Shown here: one piece after another, positions 1 through 12,999 of the stretch
Position numbering within the stretch: position 1 is the stretch's first letter
How the letters are laid out: each line of letters opens with the position of its first letter
Source: Impatiens glandulifera
Lineage: Eukaryota; Streptophyta; Magnoliopsida; Ericales; Balsaminaceae
Direction of reading: 5' to 3'
Length of the DNA stretch: 64,000 nucleotides
NCBI RefSeq assembly: GCF_907164915.1
Contig: NC_061862.1
Span: 93,947,995 to 94,011,994, forward strand
Program-made: the position numbers and the translations under genes
The notes under the pieces: generated by a model
What the model was told of the DNA's origin: nothing
Database searches by the model: none
Seen by the model: the letters and a program-made list of their open reading frames with translations, nothing else

Positions 1-967
1 TTAAAAGAAATTGATAACGACATTAAAATTCAATCAAGTTGTTCTGTCATGTCATAATCACGGAATAATATATATATTAACTTTAATATAAAAAAAAATC
101 TTCGAAACAGACTTTATCATTAAAAAAAGCTAAATAAAAATAAAAATAAAGGTATTGTTATTTTTCATCCCCGCCGTCCTTATCGAGTTCATCCATTTTT
201 CAAGGACGGTTTCGGCCAAACGTGCATACAATTAATTGATCTTTGTGAACCCAATTCAAACTCTATTTCCAAATTAAAGAACACAGTCCCTTTCTTTGCC
301 AGCACATTGAGATCCAAAAGCCAATCGTTCATGAAGCCATCGCGTTTCGATGTCAATATATATAATCTTCGTCAATATGATCTGTGTTTCTTTGGTTGAT
401 GTGACAATGAGTTTGATGTTCCTAGTTATATCTAAATCCCTTATGGCGCCTCTTCCCTTAGATTAATGTACTATATGAATTTCTTAAGAGACGAACAGGG
501 TAAAGACGAATCGAATTTATAAATATGAATTTGATGAACAATGATGCCGTTCTAAACATGCCAATCCATTTTCGGCCAAATTTCAATAGGTTTCAAATTT
601 AATTTTAGTTAACTGAAATAACCCTAATTTTCTTTGTAATATATACTTCCAAACACGTTCACAGAATTAAGAATTAATATATTTAACAGAAGTAATTATT
701 ATTATTTTTATTTTCTTTATGTTAAAGATTAGTTTGAAATGAAATATTTCACTATAAAAATTAATATTAATTTAATAGAATGTGGATATGACAAGGCAGG
801 AGGACAGTGGACGAAATTTTAATGGAGTTAAATATTTCTGTTAAAGTTTAATAAATTTAACACTTTTTGAAAAGTTTGTATATTTAAAATTTTAGAACTT
901 AATAAACAAATTTATATTTCTATTCAATCTTTATCCAACTTTATAAATAAAATTGACATTCTTCCCA
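1..967. mobile_element. Mutator-like element, copy A (left end outside window)
   Basis: Bases 1-65 match the inner part of the left TIR of the complete element at 42020. Bases 781-967 are the right TIR, an inverted copy ending in cttccca. A 9-bp TSD half, ttttaaaat, follows at 968-976. The interior (about 170-420) is relatively GC-rich and looks like a captured host gene fragment. No transposase is visible, so it is non-autonomous and Pack-MULE-like. Compared with copy B it has lost about 145 bp near 160 and never received the LINE. Confidence 0.6.
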
Positions 968-969
968 TT

Positions 970-1065
970 TTAAAATATAAAACTCTATTAACTTAGTCGG
1001 TTAAAATGTTGTACTTATATGATTAGGTTACAACTTTCACATTTATTATATTTATATTATGATTA
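970..1065 (+). repeat. Fragment of the tRNA-like (SINE-family) repeat flanking the Mutator-like element
   Basis: The segment resembles the head of the 314-bp units at 37788-39165. It has aatataaa, then a box-A-like ttaacttagtcgg, then a tract like ggttaaaatgttgtact, then a decayed box B (gttacaactttc, against gttgcaagttcgaac in the array). It begins exactly at the edge of the Mutator-like TIR, so the transposon landed inside this repeat. The counterpart in the other copy is about 48928-49025. Confidence 0.55.
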
Positions 1066-4000
1066 TTAGGGATAAGAGAATATTTAAATAATGATTAAAG
1101 AGATTTCATACATTTCACATTTGAAATGTATGTTTGAACATAAATGGTCAAATTGAATACCCTTGTTGGAACAAAATTTACCTCAATAATGTGTAACAGT
1201 AAAATTATAAAATATTAATTCTTATTTTTCCTCCTTAATTAATTGTTATAGAGATCCAAATAACTAAAAGATTCAATTGTTAAATAGAAATGAAATGTCC
1301 TGCATTTTTCTTTCAACTTGTAAGTCCGAAGACATCAAATATCATATTTTTTAGATTTTTCAATAAGCATCTTTTGTCTAAACTCTCCCATCTCAATATT
1401 AGATCTCTCTCGATATTGATAATTTGATATAGATTTGGATCTCCATGATCTCAATAAAGATATGGATAAACAGTAGGGCCGGTATGGGTAGAATCACTTT
1501 TTTATATCTTTTAATTATTTTTAAAACAAATAACTATTTTTAAAGTGTATTATATTAGATATTTGTTCTTTAATATTAAGAATTATAATTAGGATGTAAT
1601 TCAATTTAGTGTATTTTTATAATTCTCAATTCCACTCTTTTTGGTTCAAATTGTAATTATATATATTTTTTCCCAAACAAAATAACTTAATTATTTTATC
1701 ATTTAAAATACGATTAAAGTTTTTAATCGATATTTTTTATTTTGAATTTAGGAGGTTAAAATATAAAGCAGTGTCTTTTTTATTTTTCAATTTAGTAAAT
1801 TAATATTTTGAACGATTATATATATATATTTTTTTTTATTTAAGAAGTTAACCTTTTAAATTAATAATTTTTTTAATTTAGAAAGTTAGACGTCGAACCA
1901 ATATTTTTTTTAATCTATGAAATTAAAGTGTTGAAACGATATTTTTTTAATTGAAAATTGAAACTTAAAAAATTTATTGACACTTGAACTATTATATTTG
2001 GTTGGGTCAAACTAATATTTTAATAAAATACATAATATATTAAAATTATTTTTATCATATTAATTTTTTCAAACATAAGAATTTAGAGTAAATTACAATT
2101 CTATAGTTTTTCTAATGTAAGAATTTAATACCGATTTTCATGAAATTGGTAATATTTCAATATCAATTTCAATTTTAGTTCCATTCCTCCAAACATACAT
2201 TTATATAATTTGAAATTTATAAAAATATAATTTTATTTTAAAAATTGCCTATAAAATATTTTAAAAGAGAGTAATTGAAGAACAGTCAAACAAAACATTA
2301 CATAAAAAATTCATTAAAAAAAAAAAAAAAAACTAAAATAATACTTGTTATTCAATTTTTTTTTTTTTATTTTGAGAATCAATAGGCCACGTCTTTCATC
2401 TATATTTGGATAAACCTTTATATAATGTGATTATGATTTATTAGTATTATTTTTTTTACAATAAAGTTAAAACCAAAAAAAATTATTTTGTTTTTAGTAC
2501 CTATATTTATTTATACTAAATATATTTTTAAGATGTTTGACAGAGATAAAATTCATTAACAGGTCACTCGACCGAGGGTAAATTAGTAAAAGTTTTATTG
2601 AAAATGTAAAACTAAGCATTATTATCGAAAACTAGTTAACATATATTCACCTGTGATGGCAATAATTAATCAAATAAATTACCAAACATTAAATGTTATA
2701 TTATAATTTAAAAAATATATTTTCAATTTAAAATTAATAATTAAGATCACATGTTTAAAAATATATTTAATAGTTATTCAATTAAATTAACAAATATTAT
2801 ATGGTAAAAATTGATAATAAAATATAAAAACAAATCACATAATTGAATAATTATAGTATATAAATAAATATTTTATCCCATTTTGGATGAATTTATAATA
2901 TTAATTTTCTAATATTCTAATTAACCATTTAAATTAATATACAAAATGATAAAAAAAAATGAAGACAAAACATAATATCAAAATGAACATTATAAAATAG
3001 TTACATTAAATTTATATGTGTTCTATTGCATAAGTTAAAATATCAAATTTTAAAATTGGTAAACATTTATTTTATCTCATTTTGAATGTGTTTATTATTT
3101 TCTCGTCAAATAATTTACCCTACATATCTTATCCTTTAAGGATTAACAACATTGGAATCACCGTTCTTTTATCCTCAAATTCATATATTTCATCATATCT
3201 TATTCTTTAATGATTCCCATTAATAACGATCATCATTCCCTCTCAATTTCTTTAATTCAAATTCACATATTTTATCATATTTTATCCTTCGTCTTCAATG
3301 ATTTCATTCTCAAATTCGCACTATCATTATCTCAATTCCTTTAATTCAAATTCTCATTATTAACACCATTATTTAACCATTGAACTACTTATGATTGTTG
3401 AGTTTAATTTATAATTGTATGTATATATATATTTAATTATTTTATTGAACAAAAAATAAAAAATATAATGAATAAAAATAATAATTATATAAATAATAGA
3501 TATGGAGAGAATATATAAAAATTAGTATTTTTTTATAAATTATTTAGATATTTAGATTAAAATATTTTAAAATTTTATATATAATTATATGTTATAAAAT
3601 AATTATTGATATATATAAAATTTATTTAAAAATTTAAAGTAGAAAAATAGTTAAAATATTGGTATATTTAATAAATATGGAGAAAAGTAAAAAATATTTT
3701 AATCTAAATTAAAAAAGAATATTAAGAGTCAATTTAATTAATATGGAGAGAGAAAAATATGTTAATACAAATAAGACACAAATATTTAAATTAGATTAAT
3801 TTATTTTATTTAAATATATTACGAATTAATTTTTAATTATATTTTTTTATATATATATATTTAATATATAATTATTTATGTATTAGAAAAGAATATAAAA
3901 TATAATTAAAAAAGAAACAAAATGACATTTTATAAATAAAATTTCATAATTAATAATTTATTTATTATATCCATACCATCAACTTAGGGTCGGGTTTGAG

Positions 4001-4620
4001 TTTAAATTTATTAACCCGATTCATTTTGAGTAACAAAAAATTCAAAACACTGCCAACCCAGCGCGTCCTTGCAAATTTATGATTAAGCGTTATTAGATAT
4101 ATATAGATTATGACTTATCATAAAGTTGATATAATTAATTTATCATTAACACCAATAATTTTATTTTGAGTATTAATAGTAGGTCTTAACTATGTTAGTT
4201 GACATTTATGATTAATATGAATAAATAAAATGGTTTTATCACTTAAAAAAAAATATAAATATATATAATCTCCAAACAAAATATAAAAATATATAGTCTT
4301 CAAAATTTATAATCTCCAAAATCTATCAAGTTGATAACTATTACAAAAAGTGAACAAATGTTCTCCAAAAATCTTCATTTTCAAACTAATTTTGACTTAA
4401 ATAAACCTATAAAAACAAATAATCAATTTAACTTCTTCTTAACTGAAAGTTATATCAAGATTCAAGATTAACCAACCAAATAATAGTAAAGGTATGTTTC
4501 ATAATATCAAGCCATTTCTAACACAAAGAACAAACCACAAACATGCAAATATATAATATCAAAATAACTAACCAAATAATTACAACTACAAAACTAAACA
4601 TACATAGTAATACTAACTTT
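1066..4620. other. AT-rich intergenic DNA, no gene seen
   Basis: No credible reading frame or RNA gene is visible. It holds long A and T runs, short TA tracts (near 1817 and 3420) and a loosely repeated tract of ttcaaattc and catatttt motifs at 3120-3370. The same sequence with small indels lies at about 49030-52650 in copy B. A large expanded TA tract there (49767-49826) is only about 12 bp here. Confidence 0.6.
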
Positions 4621-4639
4621 GGAATAGTGAGTTTGGAAT

Positions 4640-4760
4640 AGTGACTTGTTAGCTCAAGTGACAAGAGCTTAAGAGACCAAATGTCATATATTTGATTCTC
4701 TTCAAGGTGACACAAGAATATTCTTACATAGTACAAACGTTTTTTTCAAATACACCTCAA
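4640..4760 (+). repeat. tRNA-derived SINE, copy A
   Basis: A box-A-like sequence tagctcaagtgac (from 4650) and a box-B-like tttgattctc (4691-4700) have the order and spacing of a tRNA-type Pol III promoter. They are followed by a short unique body and a T/A-rich end, as in plant SINEs. A 14-bp direct repeat (tttggaatagtgag) lies just upstream. A 72-codon antisense frame across it is not coding. A near-identical copy is at 52668. Confidence 0.5.
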
Positions 4761-5296
4761 GATCTTTTTAAAATAATATTTTTTTTTATTAAGTCTACAT
4801 TTTATAATACAAACTTTTTCTAACAATAAAATAAAAAATAACTCATATTTTTTTAGCATATACAAACTAATTTTATACAACACTAAGCAAATAGTTTTAA
4901 ATTATATTATATAAACTCAATTATACCACCTCCATTCTTATTCAAACTATTCAAAAAAGTGGTTAGCTTTATTAAGACAACTTCAAAATCTAATGATATT
5001 GTCTGTTTAAATGGTTAAATGTGTTTGAGAGCTATATATTTAATTTGTTATTTAATTTGTTGTCCCATATTTTTTGCATTAAATAATATGTATGCAATAC
5101 AAATTATATATGTTTTAAGTTGTGTAGAGGTATAAATTCTAATTATATATAAATTGTATATGATACTATAAGTTGTATATGTTATTGATGTTTGATATTA
5201 ATTATAAAAAATGGTATACGATGTATGTGGTTTATAATTTTGTGTTTGATATTTAGTATAAGAATGTAGTATAAGTTGTATAAATATGAATTTAAA

Positions 5297-5348
<52 letters not shown>

Positions 5349-5766
5349 TTAAATAATATTATTTATTATTATAAATGATTGAATTGTTATTATTTAATAA
5401 TTAATATTATTTTAATTAAATTATAAAAAATTAATTATAATATAAACTGTAAATTATATTTATTTAATTTGAATATTATTAATAATTGTAATAAATAAAC
5501 TTAAAATAAAATAAATATATAAAATAAACAATATTATTTATAATAAGTAAATATATAAAATTATAATTAATAAAATTATGGTTATAAAATAAAAATATTT
5601 TTTTAATTAAAATATTAGACTATTTAAATATATATTAAAAATAATTATTTATAATAATAATATTAAAACTAAATAAAATATATTCATATATTATATAATA
5701 ATAAATTACATAAAATATTAATAAAGGGTATAATGATAAATTAAAAATTAAGTGATATAAGAAAAA
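4761..5766. other. AT-rich intergenic DNA with TTA microsatellite
   Basis: No gene is seen. The only organised feature is a run of about 17 TTA/ATT triplets at 5297-5346. The same locus in copy B (53325-53347) has about 7 triplets, so the microsatellite changed length after the duplication. Confidence 0.6.
5297..5346 (+). repeat. (TTA)n microsatellite
   Basis: Uninterrupted TTA/ATT triplets over about 50 bp, against roughly 21 bp at the equivalent site 53325-53347. Confidence 0.9.
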
Positions 5767-5984
5767 TATTGTACCTCATGGAAGAAGTCAATAGGTGGAC
5801 CATTCGACCTATCTAATCCAAAACTATTGGATGAAGAAGATGTTGGTTCGCACCAACGTAGTTTCTAGCTGCACGCAGTCGTAGTCTCGCGTCGTTAATG
5901 CACCATCATATGTAGTGCAGACTGGCTTAGGAAAGCGCATTGTATGGTTTAGGGTTTAGGGTTTCAAATTTCAGAATGTAAGTC

Positions 5985-7378
5985 GGTGGTAAGTATTTCG
6001 AATTTGAAACCTTATTAGATCGTCCTAGAGTTGTGGTTATTTCAGAATGTAAGATGGACAAGAGGAGATTGATCGAAGTGAATGAGAATAATTTGAAGTT
6101 GATCCGTAAATCTCTCTGGTCATCATCATGGAAGAAAGAGCGAATTGGATCCGGTCCTAATAATGGACATTTTTGGTCTGTCTATAATTCACATGGAAGG
6201 TATATTACTTTATGGTGTGAGTTCAAAATAGTCTTTATAATGTCGATTGCAAATTGTTTAATTCCATTAGGTGAAGGAAAGACTCCGTCGACTTGTTAAT
6301 GGTCGATCGACCGTCACTAAGAAATTGCAGATTAAGAGTGAAATTTCTAATGTTGTGGTTGTGAATAGACAAGCGTATGAAACAGAGCATGTCACTAAGA
6401 TGTTTGAACTAGGTTCAACACAGAATGATATTTGAATTTGTTTGTTTGGAATGTCTATATTGTTATGGAACTCTAATCTTCTTCGTAGAGTAGGGGATGA
6501 TCTTGGTGGGTTCATTGAATGTGATGAGAGTTACAAAACGGAAATGATGAAGGATGGGTTTGAATTCTTGAACGTCAGATATCTAGAAGTCCTTCTAGTG
6601 GATAACGTGGTTGTAGAACGTTCTACTGAGGTTTTAATAAAGACATATATTAGTTCTTGTTCTGGTCCTAACAATGATATCATTGTTGAACCTTTATCAA
6701 CAACTCATCGAGTACGACATTAGGAGCACGTGTTAAGAACTTAGTGATGACTCCTTTCTATGTGGATCAGATTCGTTTAGCTGGGCTTGCTAATGTTGAA
6801 TGATTAATAGCTGTGGAGGATAATAAGCGGGTATTGAGTCTTGATGTCTTATATACCGCAGATGTCACAGTGTGTACTAGAAAAGGTGGGTCATGAGGTT
6901 GGGTCCGATGTTATTCCACCTCTATATTCGACTCATCTTTCTCATGAGTGTCCCGCCTCAAATAAGGATCATGTCAAGGTTATGGAGTATTCATCTAAGA
7001 TGCACACGGTTGAGGTGAATATCGGGATTTTTTCTCCTCTTTTGCACGTGCCCGAGACTGTTAACCATGCTTTTCCCGTTGGATCCCCTATGAGAAACGA
7101 TTTACATTTGGTCTCATGCCAAGATAGGGTGCCCCCGGTTTCACATCCAATCTCAGATTTAATTGATAATCTAGAGCATGTTGAAAAGGTTGAAGCTGAT
7201 ATTTGGTCCCCTTTTCTAGTTTGACTAATGTCACCCAAACAAATCTCTTTATCCCATTGTCGAGCCGACTGTGGTCATTCATGAGGTTTCTAAGGAAGAA
7301 TTCATTGAGTCTGATCCTGAGTACGATGTCGAAGAGGAGGTTTGTGTAGAGTTCTCGACTCATAATATTATTTTGAAA
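5985..7378 (+). pseudogene. LINE ORF1 remnant (DUF4283-like RNA-binding protein), copy A
   Basis: Frames at 6033-6299, 6442-6723 and 6841-7224 are fragments of one ORF1. The most informative piece (6450-6590) reads like the plant LINE ORF1/DUF4283 pattern: a short hydrophobic strand, LLWNSNLLRRVGDDLGGFIE, then a Cys/Asp-Glu turn. In intact relatives this is a nucleic-acid-binding domain, usually followed by a CCHC knuckle. I cannot see a clear knuckle here. Stops at 6297, 6434 and elsewhere break it, and most are shared with the copy at 54010-55400. The start codon is uncertain. Confidence 0.55.
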
Positions 7379-7570
7379 TGAGAATATATCTCCGGTGCAA
7401 TAAGTTTTAAGGTGTGAGACAGAGGTTTGGCCGAAGATTCTTGAGAATCCCCAGTTCCATATTGTTATCTACAAAGTGAAATGAAGATGATTGTTCTGTC
7501 TAATGGTAATATTATTGATGGAAAACGTGTTTCAAACCTTAATAGGGCGTATTCTAATTAATTTATCTTA

Positions 7571-10500
7571 ATGATTGGAAAAATTATGGCGTGGAACGTT
7601 TGTGGGATTAACGATAACACAAAATGATAAAGTCTTTAGTTGATACTTTGAGGTGTGGTATTTATTGCTTTAGTGAGACTAAGATGCAGAATATGAATCA
7701 ATGGATTAGTCGTGACCTATGTAATTGGAGATTGTGTGGATGAGAGGCTCTTAATTCTGTCGGAGCATTTGGTGGGATTCTAGTAACTTGGAATGAGGAT
7801 TAATTTGAGAAAATTGACGTTAAAATAGGTCAATTTTTGGTTAGTATTCAATTTCGTAACCGTGTGAATAAATTTTGTTGGGAGTTTTCTACGATGTACG
7901 GACTTGTTCTTTCTAACCTTAAATCCAATTTTTTCAATGAGCTTATGAAGGTGAGAAGTATTTGAGATTTACCTTTTATTCTTTTTGGGGATATGAATGA
8001 AGTTAGGGTTCCTATTGAGAAAAAAAGAGCACATAGACTCACAAGGCATATGCGTGAGTTTTCTAAGACAATCGAAAAATTTGGAGCTCGTTGACTTACC
8101 TTTGGAAGGAGGGCAATTCACATTTAGAAGAGGTAACATACACAATGAGAGTGTGCAATCCCGCATTGATAGATTTCTTGTGAGTAACTCGATTTTCCGT
8201 AGTGTATCTAATATATTTTAGAAGGTCTTAACGTGGAGCTGTTTTGATCATCGTCCAATTCTTATTGACTGGAGAGAGGTGGTTCCAACTAGTGGTTGAC
8301 TAGAGATGGTTTTATCTCAAAGGTGGATGGGTGGTGGGCGAGTGATGTCATGTTTGGCTCCACATCATCTAGGCTATTTATTAAGTTTAAAAATCTACGG
8401 AAGTTGCTTAAAATATGGTTTGTGGGGGATCGTGCATTATTTTCCTACATGGTTGAGGTTTTAAGTTGTGAAAATTTAACAATTGATGGTGCAGAGAAAG
8501 TTCGTGATCTCTCTATTATGGAAATTTCTACACAAATTCATCTAGTAAGTAAGTTGCTTGAACTATGTAAAGAGGAAGAAATTGGGGCAAACCAATGTAG
8601 TAGAGTGATTTAGTTGTGGGAAGGTGATAAAAACACTAAGTATTTCCATGACATCTCTAAAGCTCAAACGAGAAATAATGTTATTAACTCGATATCCATT
8701 ACTGGTGTCGTGCTTGAGAACGAACCAACTATATCTAATAGTATTATTTAATTTTACAAAGATTTATTTCATGAACCATTTCGGGTTAGACCAAAGCTAA
8801 ACAACATCAGTTTTGCATCTACAAATGAAAATGTGAAATGCATGTTGGAAGCTCATTTCTCTATCGAGGAGGTGGATGCGGTAATAATGGATTGTGGTAG
8901 TGATAAGTCCCTCGGGAGCGACGATTTTACTTTGGGTTTTTTAAAAAGGCTTGGGAGTTTTAAGGCTGATATCATGGCGGTTATGAATCATTTCTATCAA
9001 TTTTCATCTTTTGAAAAAAGTTGGAATTCTACGTTGATTGTCCTAATTTGCAAGGCAGCCAGAACTATCGCGTGAAGAATTTCCAACCCATCAGTTTGGT
9101 TGCATCATTTTACAAGATAGTCTCGAAATGTTTGGCAAACAAAATGCGTGGAGTTTTGGTTACAGTTATCTCTAGCAATTAGATGGCTTTCATCGAAGGC
9201 CGTCAAATATTCGATGCGGCACTAACCGCCAATGAGTGTATTAATTCGTCTAACTTTAGAGGCGATAAATATGCTTTTATCAAACTCAATATTGAGAAAG
9301 CATATGATCATGTTAACTAGAAGTTCCTTTTTGATATTATGGGTATAATGGGTATGGGAGAGAAATGGATCAAATGGATTAGATTTTGCGTATTGATGAC
9401 GCAATTCTCTATTATCGTGAATGGGAGCTCTCATGGTTTCTTTGAGAGTTCAAGGGGTTTAAGACAAGGGGACCCTCTTTCCCCTTTCTTATTTATTATT
9501 GTTATGGAAGACCTTTCTAGAATGATGTCGTTTGTCGAAAATGAGGGGTTGTTTCGTGGGGTGGAGTGCGGTTCGAGATGATCTCTGTTCTCTATGTCTT
9601 ATTTATTATTTGCAAATGACAGTATTTTCATGATTCAGGCTACTAAGAGAAATATCAAGCACTTTCGTGATATTCTCTAGTTATTTGGAGCGTGTTCAGG
9701 ACTGTGTATTAATTTTGGTAAGTCTGATATCTTATTCTCTAATTTAGTTTCGTTTAGGAGAAAGATTAGATTGGCATGTATTCTAGGATTTAAAATTAGG
9801 ATTTTTCCGTCTACGTATCTCAGGCTCCCTCTAGGGGCTAAAGCTAACTCCAAAGCTTTTTGGGACCCGATCATCAGTAAAATGGAGAGGAAACTTCCCA
9901 TTTTGAAAAGTAAGATGATTTATAATGGAGGTCGTTTAGTCCTTATCAAGAGCGCTCTTTCTTTAATGCCAACTTATATGATGTCTCTATTTGTCCTCCC
10001 AAAGTGTGTGACCGTGAAAATGGAAAGAATTATGTGTAAATTCTTATGGGGATCGTCTAGTTCCTCATTTTTTCATTTAATGAGTTGGAATAAGGTTAAA
10101 TTAATAAAAGAGTCTGGAGGACTGAAAATCCGTGATCTTATTTCTTTTAATAAAGCCTTATTATCCAAATGGTGTAGTAGACTTGCATTTGAGCAAGAGA
10201 GTATTTGGGCTAAATTGATTAAATATAAATATGGTCAGAATAAGTTTAGTTGGTTCATCAAGAATTCTTATAGACCCGTGGAATGCAACATTTGGGGTGG
10301 TATTTATGTCACGTGGAAGATTTATCGGGAGCATTCCATTTTTATTATGAGTGATGGAAGTTCGATTAGTTTTTGGAACGACACTTGGTGTTGTGTTAAA
10401 TGTTTGGTGAAAGTTTTCCCCGAGCTTGCTTCTATTTCTATTTGTAGAGATGCATCTGTCAAAGATATGTTTGCCATTCAGTCTAGTGGTTTGCTAACCG

Positions 10501-11182
10501 TATTAGGTCTAAAAGAAGATTGAACAGTGAAGAAAACATGTCCAATGATAGACTTTTGTTCATGGTTAGAAATAAGGTGTTAAATCGGTCTTCTCAGGAT
10601 TCTATGCAGTGACGTGATCTAAATAACTTTCATATGGGATATTGTTACACTTTGTTCAATAAAGTTAGCCCGATTGATCTGTGTTGGGAAAATTTACGGG
10701 AGTCTAAGATGCCTACCAAGATCTCCTTTTTTGGTTGGAATGTTATTCACGGCGGAATTTTCACTGACAATAAATGTATGAGAAAATGTATGATTATTGT
10801 GTGTCGTTGTCGTATTTGTTACAAAGAGGTTGAGACAGATTCTCATCTACTTTTACATTGTCAAATTGTTGCAAATATATGGAGTTTTGTATGGAATTTG
10901 AATGAAATACAATGGGTTATGCCGGAAACTGTTAGTGACTATTGGGAGACATGGATTGAGGCGACTAAAAATGCGAGACTTTGAAGATGGATCTCTATCC
11001 CTATATTTTATTGGTGGACTATCTGGTTGGAAAGAAATCAGAGAACTTTTAGCAATGAAAATAGGTCGTTAATGATTATTCACAATGTCATTATCATGAC
11101 GATGTCGGAGATTAGATCCGGAAAACCTGTGGATTCGTGTGGAGATTTTATTGCGATTCTTGAAAATCTTCAAGTCATTTAG
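7571..11182 (+). pseudogene. LINE ORF2 (endonuclease-reverse transcriptase) remnant, copy A
   Basis: The proposed start at 7571 gives MIGKIMAWNVCGIN, the typical beginning of an APE-type endonuclease. Endonuclease pieces run to about 8300. Reverse transcriptase pieces follow: 8833-9075, then FQPISLVASFYKIVSK (about 9079), KLNIEKAYDHVN (about 9285), RGLRQGDPLSPFLFI (9456) and a FAND box at about 9614 where active enzymes have FADD. The 250-codon piece 9771-10523 is the RT thumb/connection. 10634-10984 is the zf-RVT domain with CxxC and HLLLHC. At least ten stops or shifts interrupt it. The Asn in FADD would itself damage the catalytic metal site. Confidence 0.8.
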
Positions 11183-11297
11183 TTATTCTAATATTGTATT
11201 CAATTTATACATTAATTTTTTTATATTGTGCGTTTAATATTGTCGTGCTTAAACAATATTTTAAATTAATAGAACATTTAAAAAAAGTATTGTACCT

Positions 11298-12036
11298 AAA
11301 GGTATTAGTTACAATTTTATATAAAATATAAGGTATAAATTTATACCAATAATAAAATTCTAACAAACATTATATAAAAACAATATTAATATAGTTTATA
11401 CTATACCAATAGTGTTATACTTCTTTGGTATTAAAAGAGCCTCATCTATTTGATCATATTCTAAAGGACAATTATTTAACCTCTATTGGATCTCACAAAA
11501 AGTGCCGCTAAATATAAAAAAAATGTATTAAATCATATTTTTATGCTACTTATTTGCATATTTGCTTTTATGACACATCCATTTGAAAGAGTATCTTTTG
11601 TGAGAGGGAACTTAGGAAATTATTCGATAACAGAGGACTTCAGGTGCATTTGAAAATGCTTTATCTAGCTAGAAATATTATTTTTTGAACAATTAAACAT
11701 AAAAATCACCACATTCAAAAATAAGTTCATCCCAAGTTATTGTTACATATATAACAATCAAAGTCAAAAGAGAGGAAATCAACAACAACATAAATACATA
11801 ATCAAACACAAGAGCATCTCATGGTGGTGCACACAAGCATCAAAATCGACACATATCCTATTTCCCTTAGTTCGTGTTGTACGATGGCTTATGTAATTGT
11901 AATTTACCACGTTATGAATTCATAGACCTATCTTTCAGTTGTCGACTATTTTGGTCTCTCAACTTTTTTTGCAATTTCTTTGAGGGTCTCAATTTGATGT
12001 TTGAGTAATTTTGGATCATCATTGTTATTGTTATAC
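11298..12036. other. Intergenic DNA, no gene seen
   Basis: Unique-looking AT-rich sequence between the LINE and a hAT-like element. It is present with few changes at about 59327-60063. No frame, RNA gene or repeat structure stands out. Confidence 0.55.
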
Positions 12037-12044
12037 TTTATACT

Positions 12045-12991
12045 TAGGGGTGAACAAATGAGAAAACTCGACTCATATTCAACCAAATTCAATTAGTCAA
12101 TCCATTATCCAACCCATATTATTTATTAATATGAGTGGATATGATTTGGGTAACCCAAACTAAATTTTGGTTTTAATACATTTATTATGTTTTGACTCGT
12201 TTAAGATATTTTTGGCTCGTTTAACACATTTTTTAGTGTTTAACAATTATTTGATTTAGTTTTTTTTTCCGTTTAATACATTTTTAACTTGATAAACATT
12301 TTTTTAACCCGTTTAACCAATATTTGTCACGTTTTGACCCATTAAAAAATTATTTAATTTGTTTTGATCCGTTTAAAACGCTGTTGACCCAATATTTTTT
12401 TATATATTTACCATGTTTTGATTCGTTTAACACGTTTATAAAATGTGTAATATATTTTTTTATCCATTTAATATTTTATTTAATAAATTAATTGATGAAA
12501 TAATATGTGGAATAAACAAGACCTTGATAATGGTAAACTTTATTTATTTTAAAAACCAAACTAAATATTTAAAGAGATGTGTTATTGATTGTCTATATGT
12601 TTTAACCATTGTGATCTGTTTTTTCTATTACTGAACTGTATACAATAAATATATTATTAATAAGTTTTACAAAAAAAAAATATATTATTACTGAACTGTT
12701 TTTTCTATTCCACCGATTATTTCTCTTTGCTAAGTAGTGAAGAGGTCAAATAACAATACAGTGAATAAGAAAAACGTGAATTCTATAGATTAATTAAATA
12801 GAAAATAACTAAATTTATTTAATTTGGATAATTTGGATAACTCTAATCCAACCCAAATTAAACTCAACCCAAATTCAACCTAACCCAAACACAACCCAAC
12901 CCAACCCAAACCAAATTAACTTACTCAAATTAATATTTTAAGTTTCGGTTAGGGTTGGAGTTTGGGTCAACCCAAGATATGTTCATCCCTA
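12045..12991. mobile_element. Non-autonomous hAT-like element, copy A
   Basis: The ends are inverted, taggggtgaaca on the left and tgttcatcccta on the right. The copy-B version (60072-61018) has a right end, tgttcacccct, that matches the left end perfectly. The flanking 8-mers tttatact and attatacc agree at 6 of 8 bases, fitting an old 8-bp hAT target duplication. The 947-bp interior has no transposase. It is built of repeated phrases such as cccgtttaa and aacccaaccc. Element 40770-41136 has the same kind of ends. Confidence 0.6.
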
Positions 12992-12999
12992 ATTATACC

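Larger units (their letters stand above)
5777..11287 (+). mobile_element. L1-type LINE, full length but dead, copy A
   Basis: It is flanked by a 10-bp target-site duplication, tattgtacct, at 5767-5776 and 11288-11297, and ends in a short A run (11280-11286). The order is LINE-like: 5' leader, ORF1, then ORF2 with endonuclease, reverse transcriptase and a zinc-binding RVT-type C-terminus. Both ORFs are broken by many stops and frameshifts. Several breaks are shared with copy B, for example the stop near 8611/56644, so the element was already dead when the region duplicated. The leader holds a telo-box-like gtttagggtttagggtttc (5947-5965) that is absent in copy B. Confidence 0.85.

Noticed and set aside
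4518..4736. 72-codon minus-strand frame conserved in both copies (also 52544-52762)
   Set aside because: It lies across a tRNA-like SINE, is highly hydrophobic and low-complexity, and is conserved only because the DNA is duplicated.
5947..5965. Telomere-like gtttagggtttagggtttc
   Set aside because: Only two to three repeats inside a LINE leader and missing in copy B. It is a telo-box, not an interstitial telomere.
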